A stretch of DNA of 64,000 nucleotides from Petrosia ficiformis (taxonomy: Eukaryota; Porifera; Demospongiae; Haplosclerida; Petrosiidae): positions 1,452,501 to 1,516,500 of the forward strand of contig OX345643.1 of the NCBI GenBank assembly GCA_947044365.1, written 5' to 3'. The notes under the pieces are model-generated. The model was not told the DNA's origin. It ran no database searches and saw nothing but the letters and a program-made list of their open reading frames with translations. Numbering within the stretch: position 1 is the first letter of the stretch; each line of letters opens with the position of its first letter. The translations under genes and the position numbers were made by a program. Shown here piece after piece: positions 46,419 to 56,060 of the stretch.

Positions 46419-49400
46419 GTATATATGTACTTATGTATGTATGTATTTATGTATGTATGTATGTATGTATGTATGTATATATGTATGTATGTATGTATGT
46501 TGCATGATTGCAGGTACATGTATCTATCTAAATGTATGTGTGCAGCATATATTATTATTCTCTCACAGGATAAAGTAGCTAATTTTTGGTGTTCATTATC
46601 AGTTCTGATAAAATTAAAGAATATATTTTCCGTTCCGGTATTAGCTCAAATTAGGTTTGTAAGATATCTGTCTGTCTGTTTGTCCATCTCACTCAATTCC
46701 TCCACCCACACAGTTTATTAACTACGTTTATATCACTTCTACCTTCTGCTATCAACCTCCTGCGTGACCCATCCCCTTATCGTTTTCTTCTCTCCTTGGT
46801 AACGTGATATTAATTAATAAATAAAGTTAATGATTTCTGTTTCTTTGTATACATGACATGTACATGTAGGTCAATTGCTCTTTTGGATTTTTTCTCTTTT
46901 CTTTTCAAGTCCATGAAAAATCTATTTTACTAGTTCTCATGTGAGTTATTAATAGTAACTCAAGTGAGACATTCTATTAATAGTAACATAAATAAGACAT
47001 TCTATTAATAGTAACTCAAGTGAGACATTCTATTAATAGTAACATAAATAAGACATTCTATTAATAGTAACTTAAGTAAGACATTCTATTAATAGTAGCT
47101 CAAGTAAGACATTCTATTAATAGTAACATAACTAAGACATTCTATTAATAGTAACTCAAGACATTCTATTAATAGTAACTCAAGTAAGACATTCTATTAA
47201 TAGTAACATAAATAAGACATTCTATTAATAGTAACATAACTAAGACATTCTATTAATAGTAGCTCAAGTAAGATATTATAACATAAATAAGACATTTTAT
47301 TAATAGTAACATAAATAAGACATTCTATTAATAGTAACATGAACATTCACTGTACACTGGGTTTTGCACTTGTATTTATACACATGTATTATCAAAAATG
47401 AACATGTCTACTATCAATAGTAACATGATGTATTTAAAATAGTAATATAATTATTATTATTAACATAATTATATTTTTATATTTATTACAGTCCAGTGAG
47501 TTTATTATCAGTAATTCATCCATTCATTTGTACATGGTTTGCACTGATAGCAACATTCAGGTGAATTCAATACTAATCATTTCTACTTCCTCTTTGAAAT
47601 TTTAATAGTTAGATTTTTCAGTTAATAGTACGTGTCAGACCCATTAATATGATTGGTTTTTCAAGGGTTCAATTACTATGATTGGTTTCCCAAGAGTTCA
47701 ATTACTATGATTAGTTTCCCACATGTTCAATTACTATGATTGGTTTTTCAAGGGTTCAATTACTATGATTGGTTTCCCACATGTTCAATTACTATGATTG
47801 GTTTCCCACATGTTCAATTACTATGATTGGTTTCCCATGTGTTCAATTACTATGATTGGTTTCCCACATGTTCAATTACTATGATTGGTTTCCCACATGT
47901 TCAATTACTATGATTGGTTTCCCATGTGTTCAATTACTATGATTGGTTTCCCACATGTTCAATTACTATGATTGGTTTTTCAAGGGTTCAATTACTATGA
48001 TTGGTTTCCCACATGTTCAATTACTATGATTGGTTTCCCACATGTTCAATTACTATGATTGGTTTCCCATGTGTTCAATTACTATGATTGGTTTCCCACA
48101 TGTTCAATTACTATGATTGGTTTCCCACATGTTCAATTACTATGATTGGTTTCCCATGCGTTCAATTACTGATTGGTTTCTCCAATGTATCTTTATATGC
48201 TAGTGTCACATGGATACATACATTTATGTAGTTAGGGAACCCCCCACCAGGGTCTGGAAATATTGAGCTAACTACTAGACATGTTGACCTACATGTGTAT
48301 GTATTTTCACTACTCTCATGTTCTCGTATACAGTCCAGTTTCAATATTATTTATCAGACAATGCCCTGCATGACTAGCTGTATACACACCACTCCCCCTG
48401 AGTGGTGTTATGAGACACGTACCATAGTATGATGAATTTATTATTCATCCTATTCATTTCTCTCTGTTAGTATGTACCCTCTTATGGTTAAAGATGGTCT
48501 TGTAATTCCCACATGGATTCTCTGTGGATTCTTTTACTATTGTAGTCAGTTAATACTACCATATCTTCACTATCGGACTCATAACTTAGCAAAGAATACA
48601 AGAAATCTGGTGAGTACTCATAAAATGATAATTCGCAGTATAAACTATTAGTACTGTCATGATATAACGACATATTGTATATTGTAACATAACTTTGCGT
48701 GATCTTAATATATTGTCATGCATAGTGATTGATCTAGTGATTGATCTAGTGGTAACGGATTTGGAAACCGATTTGGTGATAGTTCTTGTAATATCTTTCG
48801 AATTAGAATTGGTCATAACTAGAAATAAATTTATTTGTCTTTAAGACTATAGACATGTGACATATGAAACCTTACAAATACATGCAATACAAATTCAAAG
48901 GTGCCTGTTGCAAACAATCTAGTCTATTTACTGTAATGTTCAAAAACAGTTTCTTGTGTCCTTCTCCTGAGCCAAAGATATCACAGTTCTAGAAGGTAAC
49001 TGTTCTGGTAATGGATTGGTAATCAATTTGGTGATCATTCTGGTAACCATTCTGGTTAATGAGCTATGTGTATGCATAGCCCTTTGCCTAAATGCATACA
49101 GATTATGTAGTTGCATAAATATATACAATGTGTACTCAATGTATGGCTGTGTGTAAATAGTATTATTTTGTTATTTTTTATGACACTGTTAAAACCGAGG
49201 TGGGCCCATGAGTCAAAATAAAACAAAGTAACTAACTAGTACAGAATCAATACAATCAAAACAATAAACAATTATGGAAGTATTGTAATAAACTCTTATA
49301 TACTTAATGATCATTCTGGTAATTTATGTGGTAACTGTTCTGGTAATTTACCAAATCGATTAGCAGAACAAACACCAGAACAATTATTTTAATCTGTATT

Positions 49401-49652
49401 TATATTTATCTATATCTATATACACAGTTCTACATATCTATTCTCAGTCTGCTATCAGTTTGTCTCCTCTCTCATATCATATCTCCACCTTCTCGTTGGC
49501 CTGATCTCTTTCCAGTTCTGATATCGAGTCTCTCCTGCCTCCATTTTCTTCTTTTCTTTCTATTCTTCACGTATAAACAACTCACTAGCCAGTCGCTGAT
49601 TTATCAAAATGTTAGTAAGATGGTGGTATTAGAAAGTGATCATAAGGATTAA
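42231..49652 (+). CDS. ALG6: ALG6 dolichyl-P-Glc:Man9GlcNAc2-PP-dolichol alpha-1,3-glucosyltransferase, 510 aa
   Basis: Fourteen coding exons: 42231-42360, 42440-42524, 43664-43753, 44104-44192, 44801-44886, 45346-45587, 45926-45979, 46041-46122, 46569-46654, 46714-46798, 46870-46940, 47492-47560, 48471-48609, 49428-49652; 1533 nt, stop TAA (human ALG6 is 507 aa). Diagnostic: [106 protein letters not shown] and [13 protein letters not shown] multi-pass ER membrane enzyme that adds the first glucose to the N-glycan precursor; the GDYEAQ loop carries the family's acidic catalytic residue. The intron at 45980-46040 is only 61 bp, and ignoring it produces a false frame change. Several introns are expanded by repeats. 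Converges on RPF1 with 82 bases between stops. Confidence 0.97.
42740..42905. repeat. (TA)n-rich tract
   Basis: TA dinucleotides with ATTATA interruptions in the second ALG6 intron. Confidence 0.9.
43010..43490. repeat. ~23-bp minisatellite TTCTATTTATAGTAACAAATGC
   Basis: About 20 tandem copies alternating GTAACAAATGC and GTAGCAAACGC, in the ALG6 intron before exon 43664-43753. A related single unit recurs at 54470-54500 in RPF1. Confidence 0.96.
43755..44065. repeat. ATCT/ATCC microsatellite after the 43753 donor
   Basis: CTATCTATCCATC-type array filling the intron between ALG6 exons 43664-43753 and 44104-44192. Confidence 0.9.
44223..44470. mobile_element. MITE-like element, family C, copy 3
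   Basis: AAAGTCTGTTCACATTCAC ... GTGAACGTGAATGACC with TGACCTCAAAA and TTTTGAGGTCA as inner inverted blocks. The best-preserved ends of the family; no ORF. Followed at 44494-44645 by the dispersed repeat also seen at 31725 and 48255. Confidence 0.75.
44930..45325. repeat. (ATCC)n microsatellite
   Basis: ATCCATCC array with ATCT and CCAACCTACCAATC variants, ending just before the acceptor of ALG6 exon 45346-45587, where it may help as pyrimidine-rich sequence. Confidence 0.95.
45612..45822. mobile_element. MITE-like element, family B, copy 4
   Basis: The most intact copy: GTTTTTGATAAAC at the left, GACTTATCAAAAAC at the right. Complementary GGCCCAAAGAG/CTCTTTGGGCC and ATTGGCTCAAG blocks make it foldable over most of its ~211 bases. 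In the ALG6 intron after exon 45346-45587. Confidence 0.78.
46123..46500. repeat. (GTAT)n microsatellite starting at an ALG6 donor
   Basis: The donor of exon 46041-46122 is GTATGT, and the GTAT repeat begins with it and continues for ~375 bases with GTAC variants. Long Met/Tyr/Val/Cys and Thr/Tyr/Ile/His ORFs here are artefacts. Confidence 0.97.
46945..47340. repeat. ~28-bp minisatellite ATTCTATTAATAGTAAC
   Basis: About 14 tandem copies with CTCAAGTAAGAC or ATAAATAAGAC spacers. The first bases after the donor of ALG6 exon 46870-46940 (GTGAGTTATTAATAGTAACT) already resemble the unit. Confidence 0.95.
47650..48180. repeat. 29-bp minisatellite TTCAATTACTATGATTGGTT
   Basis: About 18 copies with TCCCACATG, TCCCATGTG or TTCAAGGG as the variable part, in the ALG6 intron between exons 47492-47560 and 48471-48609. 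Confidence 0.97.
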
Positions 49653-49713
49653 CGGTATTATTATTGACTGAAGATTATAATTATAGAATTGTAGATAACT
49701 TTATATTTTGAAT

Positions 49714-49719
49714 TTTATT
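49714..49719 (-). terminator. Poly(A) signal of RPF1 (AATAAA on the minus strand)
   Basis: TTTATT on the plus strand, 16 bases past the RPF1 stop and 62 past the ALG6 stop. The nearest plus-strand AATAAA for ALG6 is at 50040-50045, inside the RPF1 intron, so the two transcripts probably overlap tail to tail. Confidence 0.5.
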
Positions 49720-49734
49720 TGATATAATTATTGT

Positions 49735-52700
49735 TTATAAATGAAAACGTCTTCTACTTGTGTCCATTTTTTTGCGCTAGAGAGAAAGAGAGGAGAGAAA
49801 GAGAGGAATAACAACAGTGAGACTTGCTTTAATGAGCTAACAACCTCATGACCATGTGGAATTCTGGAGTTTGAAAGCTCAACATAAATATTCATACAGG
49901 ACACATCTGAAAAGATGCTTAACGGATTTTTTATTTTTTGGATGAGATTATATACTGTAACTGTCATGATGTCTGATGGATTTTAAAATTAGTTACAGTG
50001 TCTACCATTATGCCAGGAAACTAGTAATTAGAACATCATAATAAAGAAGCTGCCAAGATGTTGAGCTGTGTATAGTCTACAGTCACATCACCAGTGCCTG
50101 AAATAATTTTGAAAGTGACAAAACCAGCTAGTTTAAGGCTTATGAAGTATCCACTAGGCTATGACTGCTCTTGACTACCTTGTTGTGAGGTTACTGTATT
50201 TTTTGTGTTGTATTATTGTTATAACTTATCAGACAATTTATCCAGACAAAGAGCAAAACGTCCGGATTCTGGCTAATTGCTGGGAGTTATTTTGAGCAGA
50301 CCTCCTCTACACAGTGAGGAAGGTTGAGGAATGAGACTACTTCATGAAATGTTTACAGTGGACAGGGCAATGGTGACAAAGAAGCAGTAAATGTAACACT
50401 TAGCAATGGCATAGTTACAAACTATATATTAATTAAAATTTTGCAAGGAGTTTTAGTTAATCCACATGTACTATCCATTATAACAATACCTCAGTTAATA
50501 CTACACTTACACTATGAATCCACATGTACTCTCCATTATAACAATACCTCAGTTAATACTACACTTACATTATGAATCCACATGTACTATCCATTATAAC
50601 AATACCTCAGTTAATACTACACTTACATTATGAATCCACATGTACTCTCCATTATAACAATACCTCAGTTAATACTACACTTACATTATGAATCCACATG
50701 TACTCTCCATTATAAAAATACCTCAGTTAATACTACACTTACATTATGAATCCACATGTACTATCCATTATAACAATACCTCAGTTAATACTACACTTAC
50801 ATTATGAATCCACATGTACTCTCCAAATTTAGTATCAAATGTTCCTTTTTGGAGCATTCTAAGTTTAAGAGTAAATCGAGGTCCAAGTTCCTGCAACCCA
50901 ACCTTTTCAGAATTCCTAAATATATATCTATCAAGAGAAATAGATAAATAAATATATACATGCTAGATAAATAGATAGATAAATAAATTGATAGATACAC
51001 AATTACACAATACACATACATGTATATAATTACACATATTAGATACATGTAGATGATGGATAATAGGTACATACATACATGTAAATACATAGATAGATAG
51101 ATAGATATAGATAGATAGATACATGTACATAGATACATGTACATAGATAATAGGTAGATAAATAGATACATAGTAGATAGATAGATAGATACAATGTACA
51201 TGTAGACACTAGATAGATACATGTACATAGATACACTGTACATAGATAATAGGTAGATAAATAGATACATAGTAGATAGATAGATACAATGTACGTGTAC
51301 ATGTAGACACTAGATAGATACATGTAGATAGATACACTGTACATAGATAATAGGTAGATAAATAGATACATAGTAGATAGATAGATACAATGTACGTGTA
51401 CATGTAGACACTAGATAGATACATGTAGATAGATACACTGTACATAGATAATAGGTAGATAAATAGATACATAGTAGATAGATAGATAGATACAATGTAC
51501 ACGTAGACACTAGATAGATACATGTAGATAGATACACTGTACATAGATAATAGGTAGACAAGTGTATATAGAGAAAAAAACATCCCTATGATTGCTTTAC
51601 AAATTTAAGTGAAGATAAAAGTATCCTTATGACTGCTTTGTGGTGTCCAGAATTCAGTAATCATGGCTGACTTTATCAAGCATGAAAGACAACAGCTTAT
51701 TAAAGTTGATTATCTACTCTCCTGACCTTTCAAAGGACCTTGTAGAACTTTAGGAATATATTTCAGGCAGAATAGCTAGCTATTAGTTCCAGTTTCTACG
51801 TAAGCTCAACAGCTTTCTTTCTGCTGGTGTGTAGAGCTTGATCGCGCGTTCTTTTACGTGCCACGCCCATTAATTGACCGAGCCCCCCGGTAATGATGTA
51901 ACTTCCTTAACTACGTATACAACCCATACTCGCGTAGGTGACACAAACATATATATATATATATATATAAACATACATCGAACCCGTGGGAAAGCAATCA
52001 TAGGGATGGCCCTACGGGCCATAATAAATAGATACATAGTAGATAGATAGATACAATGTACGTGTACATGTAGACACTAGATAGATACATGTAGATAGAT
52101 ACACTGTACATAAATAATAGGTAGATAAATAGATACATAGTAGATAGATAGATACATGTAGATAGATACACTGTACATAGATAATAGGTAGATAAATAGA
52201 TACATAGTAGATAGATAGATAGATACAATGTACAAGTAGACACTAGATAGATACATGTAGATAGATACACTGTACATAGATAATAGGTAGATAAATAGAT
52301 ACATAGTAGATAGATAGATACAATGTACGTGTACATGTAGACACTAGATAGATACATGTAGATAGATACACTGTACATAGATAATAGGTAGATAAATAGA
52401 TACATAGTAGATAGATAGATAGATACAATGTACAAGTAGACACTAGATAGATACATGTAGATAGATACACTGTACATAAATAATAGGTAGATAAATAGAT
52501 ACATAGTAGATAGATAGATACAATGTATGTGTACATGTAGACACTAGATAGATACATGTAGATAGATACACTGTACATAGATAATAGGTAGATAAATAGA
52601 TACATAGTAGATAGATAGATAGATACAATGTACATGTAGACACTAGATAGATAGATAGATAGTAGATAGATAGATACACTGTACGTGTACATGTAGACAC

Positions 52701-55700
52701 TAGATAGATACACTGTACATAGATAATAGGTAGATAAATAGATGATAGATAGATAGATAGTAGATAGATAGATATGCACATATCCTACTTTACCTGTGTT
52801 GTCTAAAGAACACATAATCACGTTGATTATGAAAAGTGACAACACGACGACCTTTGAACTGGGGATCTTGTGGGAAAAGTGCAGCAAACATCCGAGCTAC
52901 TGAATGACCAAGTCTTGTTGAAAAACGATTGAGGATAACCTCTGGGTAGTGATCTGTTACTCGTCCATGGCCTCTAATATCACGACCTCGTTTAAAATTT
53001 GTCAGTTTAAAATATGCAGTGGGTCCCTCTGGTAAGTGAATAAGCCAAAGACCATCTGTGATGAAATATTAATAGCAAAGGGCACCAGTCACTATAATAA
53101 TAAGGTACATGTACATGTATATACATGTATGTGTTTGTCAGTTTGTGTAACTAGTGCTTTGTATATACTAAAACAAAACAGGATGGATAAAATGATAGGT
53201 AAAAAAGAGTTCTACATACAGTACTGTACTATACAGTATTGCACTGTACTGTACTGTACTACTACACTGTACTGCACTATACCATACTGTACTATACTGT
53301 AGTCCACTGCACTACACTGTACTGCACTATACCATACTGTACTATACTGTAGTCCACTGCACTACACTGTACTGCACTATACCATACTGTACTATACTGT
53401 AGTCCACTGCACTACACTGTACTGCACTATACCATACTGTACTATACTGTAGTCCACTGCACTACACTGTACTGCACTATACCATACTGTACTATACTGT
53501 AGTCCACTGCACTACACTGTACTGCACTATACCATACTGTACTATACTGTAGTCCACTGCACTACACTGTACTGCACTATACCATACTGTACTATACTGT
53601 AGTCCACTGCACTACACTGTACTGTACTATACCATACTGTACTATACTGTAGTCCACTGCACTACACTGTACTGCACTATACCATACTGTACTATACTGT
53701 AGTCCACTGCACTACACTGTACTGCACTATACCATACTGTACTATACTGTAGTCCACTGCACTACACTGTACTGCACTATACCATACTGTACTATACTGT
53801 AGTCCACTGCACTACACTGTACTGCACTATACCATACTGTACTATACTGTAGTCCACTGCACTACACTGTACTGCACTATACCATACTGTACTATACTGT
53901 AGTCCACTGCACTACACTGTACTGTACTATATTGTACTATAATACATGTATATTGTCCATTAATAATTATACATTTACTATCGTATCTTCTTACTAGGAG
54001 TCTTTCGATGTTCTTCAATACTTATTATATCAGTATAACCTCTCTCAATTGCTTCCATGACTACTTTCTTTAAATAAGCACCTCTTCGCCATTTTGCCTC
54101 AGAGTTTGGAATACAGTCGGTGAGTTCCCTTATCAACAGATTAGTTTTCTGAAAGGTAAAAAAAAACAGGTATTAAATGCACAAATTAGAAAAACCAGTA
54201 ATTGAGAAGACAAAGATACATTTACGTACATGTATTCAAGCAACCACTCACAAATTTATGGTATGCAGGAAGACTGATAAATGCTGTAATCAGCTGTATT
54301 AATTAATATTAAGTGTTTGACAACAAGTTAATTCTTGAAATTCACAGGTGGATGTCTAGTTTACAATCTTGGCTAGTACATGAAAATGTAACTAACTATT
54401 AAATGCATTAAATTAATAATCTAGACAGTTCAGGTATGTTTCTGGATGGGCTCTGATATTCTATTTATAGTACTAAATGGTTTCTATTTATAATAGCGAA
54501 TATTTAAATGAAGAAACTGTCCTAGTAACAGATTCCTGTATCTCGAATTTCTAAATATATGGATCACAGAAACTATGCTGTATATGTCACCTAATTTTCA
54601 AAAAGTGACACTCTCCTAAAATAAAGATCTTGATCAAATGCTTACATTCAATCACTCGTCATTCTGCTATTATGTACAGAGAGCCAATGAAATTTTGGTA
54701 TCCAGGAAGACCTGTTATTAAGCTTCATAGATACCAAATTCCATTGCCTTCCTTTACAAAATTGCAAAATGATGAGATATTTAGTGTAAGCATTCAATCA
54801 ATATTATTTTACAGGTAAGTGTCCTTTTTTGTCATGAATATGCTTAAAGACCCAACTTTGGTTTTCAAATTCAAATCCTTACCAGATGAGATCGAGAGAA
54901 TGCTGTAATGAGAATTTTTGGCGTAGTCTGTCTTTCAAAGTATGGTGCCATTTCGTCAGTCTTCTCGTCCTGAAGGACCTCATCATCATCAGGAAGAACT
55001 ATCGTCTCATCAGGTTCTCTTGTGTTCTCAAGTGTATGGGGTACTGCCTTAGCAGGAGCCTGGAAGTGAAAGTAAATGATTATTTATATTTCCCTACCCA
55101 AGTTCTAATGTCTTTAGGACATCATGTGATATCGGCCTAGCCAAGTCCTAATGTCTTTAGGACATCATGTGACATTGGCCTACCCAAGTCCTAATGTCTT
55201 TAGGACATCATGTGATATTGGCCTACCCAAGTCCTAATGTCTTTAGGACATCATGTGACATTGGCCTACCCATGTCTTAATGTCTTTAGGACATCATGTG
55301 ACATTGGCCTCCAAAGTCCTAATGTCTTTAGGACATCATGTGACATTGGCCTACTCAAGTCCTAATGTCTTTAGGACATCATGTGACATTGGTCTACCCA
55401 AGTCCTAATATCTTTAGGACATCATGTGACATTAAATTCATGCACATTGCACTTAAATAATTTAAAACAAAATGCCTGACTACAATAACAGATAATTTGA
55501 TTGGCTCAACATCACATGACTTTCTTTGAGTAAATATAGCCACAATAAATACTGGAATAATGTGACAAAAACGTATCTATCTTTGACCACACCCATTTAA
55601 TGTTTTGAATTAATAAGGTCCATTCTTTTCACTTGTTTTGTACACTGAATATATGATTACAGTTTCTGCACTACATAATGAGAAGTAATAAAACCACAAC

Positions 55701-55995
55701 CCACCCACTATTGATAGCCATACAACCCATAACAAATTGACTACCTGAACACATGATATAATGTAATAACTGTCACATGAAGTCATGATGAAGAAGTACC
55801 CAACATAATATCCTATACCTTATCCCCTAATGCCTCTCTCTCCTTCTTTCTTTTCTGTTGCCGTTCTTTTTTCTCCTTGAGTCTTAGGATTTTGTTCTTA
55901 CGGTATATGGCTTGTCTCAGAACTTTGTTCTTCACTTGAGATGTGCTGTAGATTCTCTTTTCAAGTGGATTAGCCTTTGCTACATTTCCTGGCAT
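49735..55995 (-). CDS. RPF1: RPF1 ribosome production factor 1 (Brix domain), 312 aa
   Basis: Six coding exons in gene order: 55995-55819, 55059-54883, 54148-53995, 53055-52794, 50927-50801, 49776-49735; 939 nt, stop TAA (human RPF1 is 349 aa, longer at the N-terminus). Stretches: [112 protein letters not shown] and [11 protein letters not shown] nucleolar Brix-domain protein required for assembly of the large ribosomal subunit; ELGPRF..KL is the RNA-binding sigma70-like motif, and the N-terminus is strongly basic. The tiny last exon (14 codons) was placed by its match to the conserved end. The donor of exon 50927-50801 is copied down the next intron. Divergent from RCHY1 with 65 bases between starts. 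Confidence 0.97.
50461..50824 (-). repeat. 58-bp minisatellite made of the RPF1 exon-5 donor junction
   Basis: Period exactly 58 bases. The exon tail (minus-strand TGGATTCATAAT) and GTAAGT donor occur at 50795-50800 (true site) and again at 50737, 50679, 50621, 50563 and 50505; a seventh exon-tail copy at 50461 lacks the donor. Each unit also has TCCATTATAACAATACCTCA on the plus strand. Confidence 0.95.
50940..51570. repeat. GATA-based higher-order repeat, left part
   Basis: ATAGATAGATAC units organised into a ~115-120-bp higher-order repeat marked by GTAGACACTAGATAGATACA and ATAATAGGTAGATAAATAGA. In the large RPF1 intron. Tyr/Leu/Ser/Cys ORFs on the minus strand are artefacts. Confidence 0.95.
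51581..52008. mobile_element. Family-A inverted-repeat element, copy 3, inside the GATA array
   Basis: Perfect 18-base terminal inverted repeats: CATCCCTATGATTGCTTT at 51581-51598 and its complement at 51991-52008. The interior has the CCATTAATTGACCGAGCCCC block shared with 15500-15934 and a short TA tract. No ORF. It interrupts an otherwise continuous GATA higher-order array, which resumes at about 52020, so it inserted after the array formed. Confidence 0.78.
52020..52780. repeat. GATA-based higher-order repeat, right part
   Basis: Continuation of the array at 50940-51570 with the same GTAGACACTAGATAGATACA markers. It ends about 15 bases before the donor of RPF1 exon 53055-52794. Confidence 0.95.
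53215..53940. repeat. 50-bp minisatellite of ACTGTACT-type sequence
   Basis: About 13 very uniform copies of a 50-base unit (CTGTAGTCCACTGCACTACA plus CTGTACTGCACTATACCATA). High identity between copies suggests recent expansion. RPF1 intron 3. Confidence 0.98.
55083..55440. repeat. 43-bp minisatellite with a GTCCTAATGTCTTTAGGAC stem
   Basis: Eight copies; each holds the inverted pair GTCCTAA/TTTAGGAC and CATCATGTGACATTGGCCTA. First RPF1 intron. Confidence 0.96.
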
Positions 55996-56060
55996 TTTCG
56001 ACCACGTGGGTAGAAAGAAGGGGGCGTGATTCTTTGTGGGCGTGGGTTTAGATAATAATT
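55996..56060. promoter_or_regulatory. 65-bp divergent promoter of RPF1 and RCHY1
   Basis: Start codons at 55995 (minus) and 56061 (plus). The gap contains an E-box CACGTG (56003-56008) and two GC-box-like motifs, GGGGGCGTG and GTGGGCGTGGG. Such E-boxes are common near ribosome-biogenesis genes. Confidence 0.65.

Noticed and set aside
50461..50824. CRISPR-like array
   Set aside because: Units are contiguous without unique spacers, the DNA is eukaryotic, and the unit is an exon-intron junction.
50797..52887. Many Tyr/Leu/Ser/Cys-rich minus-strand ORFs of 75-214 aa
   Set aside because: They come from GATA tetranucleotide arrays in an RPF1 intron. One ends in true RPF1 exon sequence only because the repeat lacks stops.
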